From: Pisolithus tinctorius
Lineage: Eukaryota; Basidiomycota; Agaricomycetes; Boletales; Pisolithaceae
DNA length: 64,000 nt
NCBI GenBank assembly: GCA_024663395.1
Contig: JANFAH010000025.1
Span: forward strand, 310,001-374,000
Reading direction: 5' to 3'
Shown here: piece after piece, positions 26,901-40,217 of the stretch
Numbering within the stretch: the stretch's first letter is position 1
Layout: every line of letters starts with the position of its first letter
The notes under the pieces: generated by a model
Told to the model about the DNA's origin: nothing
The model's database searches: none
The model's input: only the letters and a program-made list of their open reading frames with translations
Translations under genes and position numbers: made by a program

Positions 26901-29791
26901 AGCTGTAAGCCATGTTTGTCCTGTTCCGTGAGGCTCATGGTATGAACTGTAAAATAGGTCATGGGTTCCTCTCGGGTCTCTCGAACACCCGAGACTTTGT
27001 ATTGTGACGAGTAACACGATTTACTCTCGACCGATTCAATAGAGAGGGTGTGTCTGATGGACGGTCATCCAAGTAGACACTGGAAAGCCTTAGAACTTAC
27101 CGCTGCTGGGTTTGACGCGTCACATCATTGACATGACGGATTAACTGCAATCTAAGTTCGCGCTTCTCTTGTTCCTCTCGGCTCTCAGTATGGACTTTGA
27201 TGCTTTCCTTCATCGTCTCCTCCTGGACCTGTCTGACTAACCCGACGAGTTTCCTCACAACACGAGGTATCGTAGTTGCCAAGGATGGCTGCACCTGCAG
27301 GGTTGCTTCTTCGACCAAACGTTTCAACTCTGGTTCCTCCTGGATAACTTCTGCGTTGACAATCTCCTTTAAGAACTGGCTGTCCGAGATATTGTTTGCT
27401 TTTCCAAGAGCTTCCCGGAGAACACGGTCTGCGATGGCAGTTTTGTCTTCCCTTGGATTAGAGAAGACTGAGGTAACGTAGCTAACCGCACGTCCCACGA
27501 GGGGAAACACGTCTTCTGTTGGATTATAGATGAGCAGTGCAGAGTGGTTATCGGAGAGCTGCGTGGTATAGGCGGTACTTGAGTTTTTAAAGGCGTCCCT
27601 CATGGCATGTTGGGCTGCTTTATATCCCTCTTTCGTAGCGGCTTTCGCAATCGCATGACGATGAGTTTTACTGATTTCACCCACACGAGAAATAAATTCA
27701 ACCAATAGGCACAACCGATCCTTGATTTCTCGGAACTTGAAGCTTGAGATTGTTTCCACCGGTTTGATGTTTAGCTGAAAAACTTCACCCACTTTGGGAT
27801 AAAGCGCAGCAATTTCTTGGAAGGACACTGAAAGATATGGTAGGATAATATTTATCGCGTTTACGAGTGTTGAACTCACTTGGTGTGGTTGTTTGATGCA
27901 CTCTGGGATGGGGGAATGATGCTCGTTCGAGGAAGCTACATCAAGCCGGTAGTGAATGAATGCAGTGATAGTCGAGATTAGGAAAGCTTACGGATACAAG
28001 TTCAAGACTATATCCATGACGGCGTCGTAGATTGCCAAGGTTAAGTTTTCTTCTTCTTTGTCGAAAGTAGCCCTGATTTTTCCAAATTCGTCCGTTCTCA
28101 TTTTCTTGCAATGGGCGCCAACGGCGTCCAACTCTTGTGTCCATTTGGTACACTCGTCAGGAAAACGTTTCTTCAGGCCGCCGCGGACAAGGATACCCAA
28201 TGCTTGATCATCGAGGGATTCACTGAGGCAAAGACTATCGGACGTGCTGAAGACGATCGATGTTGATGTCAAGGCCGCTGTTGGCATAGTCGAACGGAGA
28301 CTTACAGGTAACCTTCTAATTGTAGAGGCGTGAGGGACCGCGCCTTGAAACGGTCGGCTACACGCCTAGCCGCCTGGTGCTGTGCGGTCATGAGACCTTG
28401 AGCAGTCTCTCCAAAGAGCAAAAACGGCTTCAGTCCCTGCTCTGCGGATGCCTCTGATACCAAGCCAGCATAGGTGATGAGCCCAGATGCAACCTTTTCC
28501 ACAAGCCCTTGAGTACCAGACTGTGAAGATGCATGACAAAAATTACCTTAAAGCCTTCTCGCACTTGCACAGATTCTTCCTGTTCTGTCGTTCTGTCCAC
28601 GACACATTTAATGATCCTATGCCCTTCGCAATCCTCGTCCCTGGTATCGTTGTCATCCTTATCTCCGTCATTCCAGACTATAGTCTGTGCGTGCACGGAA
28701 GAAATTAGCGCAACCACCTGGTCACACATCTTTGTGAGGTATCTATGAATCGTGAGCATACGGACGAAGAGTCGCTTCTGTGATGTAAACGAACCTCATG
28801 AAGGTCACACGGTTTCGGCGGACTTGGGAGGGTGCAGAGTCATCCCACGTGTTTTCCTGAGGCCAGTATACGACAAAGATTTGTTCCGTTTGACCATATG
28901 GTTCTGTTGGTCGAAGAACGTACAGACCTGATCGAAGTGTGGGCTTCGTCGGTCCAAAAGCGTTTGGGTCCGCGAGTAGCTGTGCAGCCCTAAAACGAAG
29001 GCAGAGTCAAAAAGGGTGCATAGTCTGCATTGGGGAAACAACATACAAAGCGTCATCAACCACCCGAAGCTCTGAAAAAAATCGCACGATCTCTTCTTTG
29101 CTTCCATACACGCCGACGGGTTTTACGATATAATGATCCAAGGCTTTGAAATTAACCTTTGTCATAGACGCATATGCGCCGGGAGAAACGAGATTGATGA
29201 AAGTTTCCAACGAGTTTTGAGAGATAATGATCTTGTCGACTGAGGGAAGCATAAGCGCTGGGGAGGGTGACAAGAAGCAAAAAATGTTACCTAGCCCACC
29301 GCTGCCTTGTTCAGTAATCAGATCAAGGATCCTGTACAATCCTTTGACAGAGGAGGCCAGATCAAAATGGTCAGGTGTATGGAGAGGAGCGTCGACGCCC
29401 ATCTACGTATCAACTTATTGATAGCCGCCGGTAGATAAAGGGAATCCACTCACGTCGTCATTCATCGCTGCTCTCGAATTTGCATCCTGATCAACTGCTG
29501 ACTCGTACAAGCTCTCCTCCGATGAATCGTCGTCACTCGAAGGGGGGCCGGCCATAATGCGCTTGTATGCGGCCGGGGTGGTCATCGATACGGTCGACAC
29601 AGAATCACTCTCGAGACTAGAATCCCTAGATCCCCCAGTAGGCGTGTTGTCGTAAAGAGATTCTATAGAAGCAGCGGTGAGCAATGACGAGGTCGTTTGA
29701 GTCAGTCTGGGTATGGCATTTACACACCATCCGCCTTTGTCTTTCCTTCGTCTCGAAGTCTATACACGTGTATTTCTTCACTGCCATCCAT
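20905..29791 (-). CDS. Giant GB1/RHD3-class GTPase with Cys/His-rich region and C-terminal vWA domain, copy A2
   Basis: This is the inverted sister of A1. The start is placed at 29791 because the ATG has the strong context CACCATGG, and the short first exon (29791-29728) splices in frame to the acidic exon beginning at 29662. The last exon is 20976-20905, ending in TAA. Domains in order: EESLYES at 29499-29519; a helical region with an insertion relative to A1 (about 27480-27600); the propeller-like part (about 26760-25900); P-loop GEQSVGKS at 25310-25333 and DFEG near 25190; the Cys/His-rich region (about 23870-21900); and vWA with MIDAS DRSSS (about 21810-21730) and SDGE (about 21310). Protein similarity to A1 is much closer than to B1 or B2. 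No stop or frameshift was noticed. It faces B2 head to head. Confidence 0.88.
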
Positions 29792-31201
29792 GGTGCTGTG
29801 AAAAAAAAAGTGGGGTTGAACCTTGATTCATCCCCCACTCAACCCCATTTAAATATCCTAGAAGATAAGGACGCGCCCAAGGTTAGACATGAGGCACGTA
29901 ATCAGAATTACATGCTGTAGGAAAGCTAACTCCATGCAGCGCCAAAAACTATCTCACAGAGGCCCATCGACCATGAAAAAAATGTGATGGGGACCCACGC
30001 ACGCGAAAGTAGGGAGAGGTCGGCGTACTGAAAATCCGCAACACTCTCTGCTCGTGATTTCGTCGTTGACGAGCGGAATTCGATGAGGGTGGTCCAGCGC
30101 CCGATAGTGAGAAGTACACAACATCTTACCACGCGGCTTAGTCTGGTGACCAGCCCATAACTGATGAGGCAAAGCCGTCTCATAGACGTCTGGTCACCAA
30201 ACTACAGGCGACTAGGGCAAGGCCACCATTGCTCCGCCTACAACCACACGCAAAGACGTGGTGTCGAAGGCAGCCAATGTTGGCAACTAAATTAATCGAC
30301 CACTTCCGAAAACAAGAACATCCGAAGTAACTTGTAGATCGCCCACGAATGATATAGTGGAGATTGGGTAACGATCGTAGAAAAAAATTGTATCGTCTCC
30401 TTGTTATACAAGTAGCAATCGACCCCGGGGGCTCCGTTCTGGCACTACTTCACTTTGGCTGCAGTTCCGCGGAGACGCCTGGGCCAGTGAGCACAAGTGG
30501 GTCGGGTCAGTGCAAAGAAACTAACCTAAAGCGTCCCCTTCGAGGGCGAGGTGGACATGTACTTTCTCACGCGTAGACCACTCACGTGCCCCGTGATACG
30601 CCCTGTTCCTCGGCTGACTTTGTTTCCGTATCCTGCTTCCCTGTGACTCACCGCAACAGCATGGGTTATTTTTGCAGCTGAGGCCGTGTCCCCGCGTGAG
30701 GTGAGTGGTTAATAGGATAAAGAAGATCTGACATCGCGGCATGATATGCCTTCAAATGCACTGTTATATTAGTTCCGTCGGACACGCCAGTGCGTTGACT
30801 CGGTTTTCCTCATCGAGCAAGGCTGGACTTCTTCTCGTCCGACGTTCGATAGCGAAATTCCAGATATCATTGTTGGTTTCCCAACATGGATCACAAAAGT
30901 GTTACGTGCTGTGTCCTAACTTGGACTCTGCGCATCTTCCCCGCTCCTGACTCCCGCAGTATGTGCATATCTTGTTTAACCTCGTATCCAGGTTCTGAAG
31001 CTGTGCTTCCCTGCGAGTTCACGAGACTTCGGGCAATAGGTCTGCGTCGCTGAATTAGGTTTTATTCTCTTATCTCTACTGCATATTATTCGATCATGTG
31101 CCGTTTCATCGCCCAACCTGTATGAACCTTATCTTCCCCGCCCGCTTTAAGCTGAGGTACCTCCGTGGACTTTCACACGTCCTCCCCACCTTTCTTCCAC
31201 T
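29792..31201. promoter_or_regulatory. Divergent intergenic region between A2 and B2
   Basis: A2 is read leftward and B2 rightward from this 1.4-kb spacer, so it must hold both promoters. The right third (about 30736-31201) is related to the B1 upstream region. It also holds two half-related palindromes, at 30141-30153 and 30188-30202 (GTCTGGTGACCAG and GTCTGGTCACCAAAC). No gene was recognised. Confidence 0.5.
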
Positions 31202-34200
31202 ATGGACGGTTCATTCATGCCACCAGAACTATTTAGCAATGTTGGCGCCGAAGGAATTTTGGTTCAGGAAACTGCAGACATGTACAAAGGAAAGGGAAGA
31301 GTCGATGGTATCATTAAGCTTGGTCCAGGGTTTGCAGGTCGCTGACTTCCCTCTAGAAATCGAATCGGATGGAGACTGGTCTGATTCCAGCATGGAAACC
31401 GATAAATCTCCGCTCAACCACATACCTTCTGCTGAACTGGATAACAAGGCCTCTCGCTTTTCAGGTGATTGTGGCCCTCAATGGCAAGCACCAGCACCTA
31501 CAGCAGTGGGTGCGAATAAGAGTATCCCGGGCGATGCGGAAGGTGTCCCTAGTCGAGAATGTTTGTACCAGTCGTTGCACCCGGATAGTCCAACTACTTC
31601 AGCGAGGGATCATGAGGTGTGTTAACCGTCTCTCTTACCGTATAGTCCACCAGATGGGTAACGACGACTAGTCTGTCGACCAATTTGACAATCGAGATTT
31701 GGCGCGATCCATTCCAGGTTTGTATAGGATCCTCGATATAGTAAATGAACAGGGCAGCGGTGGGCTTGGTATGATTTCGTCCGCAATGACGAGGCTTGCG
31801 CTCATGCCTTCTGAAGTGGATAAGATCATTATCTCTCAAAACTCACTAAAAACATTCATCAATACTATTAGTCCGGGTGCCTATGCATCTATGACGAAGG
31901 TCAATTTCAGAACGTTGGACCAATCCACCATCAAACCTGTAGGCATTTACGGCAGTAAGGAGGAGATTGTCCGTTTTCTCTTGAGACTCCGCGTTGTCGA
32001 TGATACTATGCAAGTTGTACTTGATCTTGGTTGTGCCGGTGGCACCTCACGACAGATTCCATTTTGTAGAGCTGCTCTCTTGTTGTCTGAACCGAGTACT
32101 ACGGAAGCCCATCCGACGCTTCGCTCGGGGTTGTATATTCTTCGTTCAAGCACTGCAAAGCCTAACGGATGCGAGCAAATATATGTCATCTACTGGCCTG
32201 AGCAAAATACATGGGACGACTCAGTACAAGTTCGCCGCAATAGGGTAGCGTTTATGAGGTCGCCACACGTCCTTCTGTATCCCATGGCCCCTGACATTTT
32301 TGCAGGTACCTCACGCGAATGTGTGATCAGATTGTCGCATTGGTGTCTTCAGAACACGCTCGAAAAATGGTGTGGAATGATGTCGGTGGAGATCACCAAG
32401 ATGAGGACGGTGGAATCGATGGAGATGACGGAGGTGACCGAATCATCAGGTGTGTCGTGCAAAAGACAACGGAGCAGGAAGAGTCGGTGCAAATTCGTGA
32501 GGGATTCAAGGTGAATGTCATGTTTTTTCAGTTAAGCCACACTGCGTTAAAGTTTCTTAGGTAACTTCGGAATATATATCTCAAGCGGAGCCATCCGAAT
32601 GTGGAGAGCAGTGCTCTGTAAAGCCCTCTCTACTTTTGGGAGAGACAGCGCAGGGTACTCTGACTGTGCAACATCGTCCGTCTAAACTCGTCACTGAATT
32701 TTTCAGGCCTCGTTCCATCAGTGACATGCAATTAAAGAGCTACTTGTACGTGTATTTACTATACCTAAGCATCTCACCTTACGTGCTTGTCTGCCCCGCA
32801 GGACGTCTGACAGCTTAGCCATCAGTGAATCCCTCGATGACCAAGGGCTTGAGATACTGGTTCATGTTGGCCTTGGAAAACACTTTCCTCAGGAATGTGC
32901 CAACTGGAAACACCAGTCTGCAGCCATCCAAGAGCGCTATAAGGAGATCCTTGATAACAGAATCCGGAACGCTGGGGACGAGTTGGCTAAAGCAGCTGAG
33001 AGCGCGACCAACGCCATACGCAATGCTGTTATTGACGATGTGGTGGCGTTGTACCCGTGAGTAATGGTGTTTATCTTAGAGCAGCAGCAGCATTTATTCT
33101 TGCTTTGTCAAGCTTCATTGACAAGCAAGCATTCCAGTATACAGGCTCGGGTACTGAGGGTCCATCGGGTATGGTTCATATGTGTACGTTCCACATTTTG
33201 GAAAATGTTCATTATTCGTGTGTAGCAGTCTCGTTCTCGCAAATCGTAGACATTTATCCAAAAGCAGGCGAGGTTTTTCGGCTCAACACTCAGGCTTGCC
33301 ACGTGATTTCGGATCCCAAGTTCAGGGATATAAAGGACCGATTGTGCCTTCTTGTGGGGTTTATGTCCCGAAAAAAAGATGTAGAGGACAGCATGCTCAA
33401 ACCGATCGAGGATGCAATCGTCGCTGGTGGTTTTCAGGAGGCAGAGAGAATGACTAAAGCTTCGTCCGACAGCGCCCGAGGCATGCTCGCCATCTGTCGT
33501 GACGTCTGGGGAAGAGTCAAGAATAGCGTTACTACCCCACGAACCGACACTCGCTCCATAGATAGTGTCCTCAAAGAAGCGCACGAGGCAGCTTTGAAGA
33601 TTACAGATAGCAAGTTCTTTCGAATCGCCGCGAAGAAAAAGCAATTCCAGGACAGACAACAGTTAGCGGAACTTGTTGAAAATGCAAGACAGAAAGCGAA
33701 GTCGTACTTGGAACACACCGTCCCTGGTGTCATCACGAAAGTTATTTTGTCAATCAAAGAGATTCAGGAAGAAGACTGCCATGCGAAAATCACGGCCGAG
33801 TGCTCTTACCAAGAAGGCCAGGAGCGAGACGAGTATAAATTACAGTTGATTCAACACATCAACAACTCGTCCACTAAAGTACAGTGCAGGTAAGGCCAGA
33901 ATTGCAATCCAACCTCGGTCGCCATTAATCTCTTATAGATACACCCTTCGAATTGACTCCGTTGAAGAAGAAAAGAAGAGTTGGGGGAGGTCCAGGACAT
34001 TCAAGCTCTGGGGTCGGCGAGAATCCGAGGAAGATCCAGTAACGTGTTACACGGTTCATCCCATGAACGTGACGGAGGAAGATAAACACAACCTGCAATT
34101 GGACCCCTCCAGTATCCCTTCGCCTCGCTTTCAGTTTCAACACCAATTCGAGTTACCTCCAGGACATACTATCTTGTAGGCCGCACGCCCTGGATTTCCT

Positions 34201-37200
34201 GTTCTGTCAGGACTGACGCATAATCTGTAGACGTACACAACTTCTTGAAGGAGAGAGACTGCTCTTAGTTGTTGCGGACCGGGTTGGGAGCATATTCGTG
34301 TATCTCGAGACTCTCGATGCCATATTCGGTGTCATACAACGCAAGGGCCGTAAACTCCTCCTGAAGCGGGAGAAGATTGGCCAAGATGTCCACCTCGCCT
34401 TCGACGAGTCAAGGCGGATGCTGGGCGTTGTTTCGTCAGACAAGGTTTGTGGTTTTCGTTCCATTCACAGTGTACAAGCAAGGATGATCGACGAAACCAT
34501 GTATCGCAGCGTCTATTGCATGTATTTGTATACGATGACGTGCGAGGATTTCAAGCCCAAGGAAGCGCGATTAAATTGAGTGAATGGTATAACGAAGGAG
34601 TACGCATTCGTCATGCCTGTTTTATATGTGGCAGTGAGGAAATACTGCTGGTGGATTCTCAAGCCCAGGCCAGAGTATTCTCATTGGTAACCATGCAATT
34701 CAGGTGAGCAAAACCTCATAAACCGAGTTTTGTCATCCGTACTGAATTTCAACAGACCTGCTGTTCTTCACCTACCTCAAGTCCCAACCGGCGTGCATTG
34801 CACACCCGATGGGTCCTGCGTATTGGTTATTCAACCCCATGAGTCTGGGCTAGCAATAACTGCTTACCATTTGAGTTCTTTCGGTTCAACGGAGGGCATA
34901 CCACTCAACATCCCTGATCTTCCTGTTGGTGAACCCCTCGTAGTCACTTCGCTTGTCAAACGCACAGCGGTTCATTTACTAAAGCTCGATTTATCCTCTC
35001 GCTGCTGCCAGTCGTATGCGCTCGACATTACTCGACGGCATACCGAATTCGTGTTCCGTGATCAGGTCAACCGCAATTCTACATCAGAGAAAGCACACGA
35101 AACCGCTCGTAACTGCCTCATCGGCTGTCACTCGGAGGTGTGGACTCGCTTTCCCGTATGTGCAGCAGTGCAGCGAGAGACTATATCCTCGGCCAGTCTC
35201 AGAAGCCAGAAAAGTCTCATGTTTGTCACTGATCGTGACTTCGACATGTTTGCTCCCTATTTCTCTCAGATGATTCACTCTTTCGAACGCACGGCAAGGA
35301 AACCTACTGGAAATGCCCTCAAATCGGTGAAGGTGTCAGCTGCCTCATTCGACGTCTTTGCACAGGAGTTATGCGATGGAGCCACATGGAACGTCTCTCA
35401 GTATCGGGCGGGTGAATGGATCGTTGATTTCTTGTGTTTGATTCCGATCCACATTGCCGTGACCAAGGACAACCGCTTCATCCCTCTAAAAGACGGTGTA
35501 TATTCGCCAAGACTGGAGAGAGATTTACTGGGAGCGGACATTAACCGCATCGTAGACAACATTTCTTTCGGATGGTACGAATCGCTCTTTCAGTCTTATA
35601 TGGCAACGAAGGTAGCGTCCTTGTCTCCTACAATGTTTCTAACTAACAAAGACCAGCCTGTCAGAGTGGTGTCGTCCATGGGAGAACAATCTGTTGGTAA
35701 GAGTTATGCTCTGAACCACCTCGTGGATACTTCATTTGCTGGCTCCGCGATGCGGACGACGGAAGGCGTTTGGATGTCAGTTACCCCGACAGAGAAAGAG
35801 CTAATCGTAGCTCTGGACTTCGAAGGTTTGTCGATGGATTATGTCTGCCTCCAATTGTACAGACCGTCTTCGTTTAGGTGTTCATAGTATCGAACGGTCA
35901 GCGCAAGAAGACACGCTACTTGTGTTGTTCAACACTGCTATCTCAAATTTAGTGAGCATATCGCTGCGAAAATGGGGACATAACTAACATCTCTGCAGGT
36001 CTTGTTCCGTAACAATTTTGCACTCAGTCGCGATATTACGGGGTTGTTCCAATCCTTCCAGTCTAGCGCTACCGTTCTAGATCCAGCAGAAAACCCTTCG
36101 CTGTTTCAGTCAACTTTGGTAATCATCATCAAGGTATGCATTCTGGTCAAGTGGACATGACAGAAGTTTAAATTCATTCTTAGGATGTCGTTGAAGCTGA
36201 CAAGGCAGAAATAGGCAGAGAGTAAGTCAGTTCTATGCAAGCCTTCTATCGATTGATTGATTTATTGAATGAAAAGGTTCTCTCTGAGGTTCGGCAAGAT
36301 TGTCCAGGAAGAACAAGATGCGAACTTCATCAGTCGTCTGCATGCAGGTAGACTGACAATCATTCCTTGGTGCGCACAATCCGGAACTATATAGCGGGCG
36401 CATGCTCATGTTCCGGCAGGCCTGTCATCGAATCCAACGAATTCTACAAGCTATTCACTAAGTTAAAAAGATGTTTGAATCAGCAACCAGTCACGCATCC
36501 CGCCGCAGGCGAATTCCTACACAAGATGAAAGCGTTGATGGCGAAACTCAAGGTATGCATTCATATGCAGGTCGTCGTTTCTTTATTGAAATGGAATTAG
36601 GCCAATGATTGGGGAGCTATGTCTCGTATGTCCTGCCATTGATACTCGTGCGATACTCTCATAACCTCTCCACAGAAACCATGGCATCCCATCGAGCCCA
36701 GCTTTTGCTGTCAATGCTTCCGAATGCATTGATGTATGGCATGCAAGAAATCGATCTCGAGCCGGAACCTCTCAAGGTAACTAATCTGTTTGTGACCTCT
36801 GGATTTCTGATTAAGCTATTTTCATAGAATATTGACACTGATACTCCTATTCAATTTCCCGATACTCAGTTACAACTCTTTCTTGCCGTCGGAGGGTTTT
36901 CGCAACCAGAGACTCGCGAGCAAGTGCTTACGGTCTTAGGCAATTCCTGGGATCAGTACGACATGCGCCAGCACCTTTCGGACCCTGAGTGGGCAGATGG
37001 TCTTTGCCGACATCTTGAACGGATCGTCAGCTTGCGTATTGATCATGTGCGTGAATGGCTGACACAAAACCTGTCCCGTTTCCAGCCGGGACATGCTAGC
37101 ATCGAGGAGCTACGAAGAACATTTGAGGATGCCACGGTTGATCTGAGGAGCAACGTCCAACTTTGTAAATTGCAATGCACCAATTGCCAACTACTGTGTG

Positions 37201-40200
37201 TCCAGAGTCGTTTCCACGATGGTCCACACAACTGCCGAACCGGTCACGCCTGTATCCACCAATGTGATTTCTGCAAGGATGGCCCTGGTGAGAACAGAGC
37301 ATGCTCTATGATGTGAGTGCTTCAAGGCAGATTGACTTCATGCTTATCGTTTTCGCCGGCGGTAGCGGTGGCCACGCAGGAAAGCACATGTAAGATGACA
37401 TTAACCTTTGTCCGTGGTTGGTGTCTTACCGTTCCCATATAGTTGCGTCGTGAATGCCCACCTGTGTGGGAAGCCTTGCAAGTCCACGGGCAAATTTGGT
37501 TGTCTCAACCAGTGCACCAAAGTAGGTACCCCTTCCTGCAATTCAAGCAGATATTCATCTCCAGCAGGTCGCCGATCACCCGGACGAACACTTATGTGCT
37601 GCTCTAGTTCATGGATGTGGAGAGGTAAACGCTTCTTCAGCCATCTATTATTCCCGTTTCTCAGTTTGGACATATCACTTAGCCTTGTGATTTGTCTGGG
37701 ATTAAGCTCATTGACGGATCGATATATGCATGCCCTGGAACCTGTCGCGTACCAAGGTAAGACAGCTTGAGGGACGAATGCGTAAGTTTATGCCCTTCCA
37801 GCGACGTCGATCATACGCGTCATCGTTGTGAAGCTCGCCTCTGCTCTATTACTTGTCAGCTATGCAAGCGGCTCTGTTCTCATCAAGATCATATGCACGG
37901 ATTGGAGGAGGGAGCAATCCACCTCTGCGGGTTGGTCAACCGAAGTCCTGTATAAACTCACTCTGATCATAGTACAGCGAAGAGCATTTTTGCACTGACG
38001 AGTGCTCTGTCCCCGGGATATGTGAAATCGAGACGGCTCCATATTCCATCGAAGCTACTTTCACTGGCAGACATGAAGCCTTTCAATATACGAAGGTGAC
38101 TGTTATGATCTATTTCGCGTATGGAGGGACTAGCGCTGATGGACCGGTCCTCTAGTACTCTCAAGGTTCATTTGGTTTCTTTGCGAAATATTGTGTTATT
38201 CAGACATGCTACAGTTGCCAAACGGCTCAAATGCGTCAAGTCAATCCCACCTGGGCAATTAAAGCATGCCGGTCAACACAATCATAGTCTTGATAAGAAA
38301 GTTGTTCATTTCTGTCAAAATAAGTCGGTCACTTTTTTTTCGAAAAGTGTTGTAGATGACATGAGCGAGTCCCCAGGTGCGAGAACTGCGGTTACTTCTG
38401 CACACTACCGCTTGGTACGAGCGTCCATGTTGACATGCAGATCCATTAACTAAATTGGATGACAAGGTCATCCTCAACAAGAACATGAGACTCGCCACGG
38501 TTCCATGTCCAGAACGCGGTGGGTTGTGGATGAATCTGATGACGCTGCCGCCCTCGAAGTCGAAGGCCGAAAATTTTCCACTAATGACGAGGGTGCTCCC
38601 ATGATGTGCAATCTTGTGTGTCAGGCGATAGGTCGCCACGTGCATATCGATTACTGCCGCGCTGATGACCCAGCTGCCTGCGCTGGACGCGACGAGATTC
38701 AGCACATTGCGGAGCGTCTACTACCCGATCCTGACCGTCCCAAGGATTACTTGACTCACAGTCTATTCTGGAAAAAGAGCGGTACGTATAGACCCTTTAG
38801 TAATCGGGGACGATGCACATCCCGAACCTTTCGCCAGGTTTCAAAGATCCCTATTCGAAGGAAGAGCAAGCCAATTTCGCGAAATGGTAGGCTCCCTACG
38901 TTGTATTACATATATCAAGTCCAGTGACACAACTTGAACAGTGATGCTATGTGTAGTGGTGTGGTTTTTTATCGTTTTTAACGCTTTGGGACATCCTTGT
39001 TGACCGTGAAACAGGCCGGGAACATGCCGGTGACGCTGGGACGCTTCCTCAACCGTCGTACTGTACACTGGCAATGTTCCATCAACCCTCAGATGCGCGC
39101 GGGGCTGCACCTGCTATTGGATACATATCCAAAGATGGTCATCACTTTACTTGTCAAAATCCTGTTGTAACGCAGCATGCATACCATGTGTACGCCCGAG
39201 ATTCTGCTTAGCGCGCTGGGCTCAACTAATTGGCTTCTCAGCATATTCGTTGCAGATCGGTAAGAGATGCTACCAGTATTTTGCCACCTATGCTAAGTCT
39301 GCACAGGTCTAGCTCAATGTCCTCCAAAGATAAAAAGCCGTTGCCGAATACCCCAGCATCCGGAAGAATCTCTGCTTACTCAGACAACAGATTCGGGGCC
39401 GTGCTATCCTCGCTCTATGGCTTCTGGTCTGCTCGTGCAGCCGCGGTCGGATCTGGTGCTAGCGCAGCTCGCAGAGATGCATATAGCGTTATTTTGTTCA
39501 ATAGCAGAGTCGTCCCTGTGATTGAAAACGACTTCACGAGCGATCCCGATCAGTTGCTTGATGCTATTTTGCCTTATGAGGCGGTTGGTGGAACCGACTT
39601 CACAGCAGCAATTACTAGTGCGGCGAGTGTCATGAAGAGAAACTGGAGCACAGAGAGGTGAATGCGCAACTTCGAGGTGTTTGTCGACTCGCTTATGGAT
39701 TGTGACTTTTCAGATCTCCCGTCATCATCTTTCTTTCCGACGGCGAGTGCCAGATTGCAGACCAGACTATGCAAGACTTGTGTCGCACTTCTGTTCGCCT
39801 TGGGTACTGGAATATGCTTCGTTGTCTGGTTTCGTCATTTTTGATAGACACTTCACAGAAAAGCTGTCTCCTTTCATGCCGTTTCGTTCGGTCGAGATTC
39901 ACAAAATGCCCTGAATTACCTATTCCTTGACCGACTGAATGTGTCCTGGAGTTCCCTGCGTAGAATGGTGGAAATCGCACGAGAAGCTCAGAACAATGCA
40001 CCCGGAAATCCACTCACGCCCGCCGCTGTTACAATCAACTCTTCATACTCCAATGCGGAAGATACTGTACGCCATTTGCTTGTGGCTGATGTTCACATCT
40101 TATTAATCTACCTCAACCATAAATTAGGTCCAACTTGCCGAGACATTCCTTGGGATTGCGGAGTCATTGCGGAAGCCGAGAGGGTCACTGATGCAACTAG

Positions 40201-40217
40201 ATAATCGCCGTACTTGA
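31202..40217 (+). CDS. Giant GB1/RHD3-class GTPase with Cys/His-rich region and C-terminal vWA domain, copy B2 (5' end damaged)
   Basis: This gene is very close to B1 in exons and even in introns, which indicates a recent duplication. The ATG equivalent to B1 is 31202 and the last exon is 40128-40217, ending in TGA. Its P-loop GEQSVGKS is at 35680-35703, the Cys/His-rich region spans about 37160-39200, and vWA with MIDAS DRSSS lies at about 39245-39320. Two lesions affect the 5' part. A one-base gain relative to B1 between about 31312 and 31336 moves the frame into a TGA at 31343. An in-frame TAG occurs at 31669-31671 in the second exon, although an AG acceptor at the same place could splice it out. 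One intron has a GC donor (32010). The rest looks intact, so either an alternative start or splice rescues it, or it is an early pseudogene. Confidence 0.75.
31312..31345 (+). other. Frameshift relative to B1 in B2 exon 1
   Basis: B1 has 30 bases between the shared GGTAT and GTCGCTGA blocks and B2 has 31. In the B1-equivalent frame, B2 stops at TGA 31343-31345 after 47 codons, while the homologous acidic sequence (SDGDWSDSS) continues in the next frame. Either the annotated ATG is not used, or the gene is inactivated, or there is a base error. Confidence 0.7.
32010..32069 (+). other. GC-AG intron in B2 that can also be read through
   Basis: B1 splices at ACTAT then GTAAGT; B2 has ACTAT then GCAAGT at the same site, followed by the same TTTGTAG acceptor. 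GCAAGT is the usual form of a GC donor. The intron is 60 bases long with no in-frame stop, so retention would insert 20 residues without breaking the frame. Confidence 0.7.

Noticed and set aside
38259..38705. Long antisense open frames over the Cys/His-rich region (also 7204-7500, 16857-17258, 22273-22668)
   Set aside because: They recur at the same place in all four paralogues, opposite well-supported exons, and cross sense-strand introns; they are shadows of codon usage.
1..40217. Calling the giant proteins NLR/STAND receptors
   Set aside because: The nucleotide-binding site has GB1/RHD3-type motifs (GEQSVGKS, DFEG), and no NB-ARC or NACHT motifs were seen.
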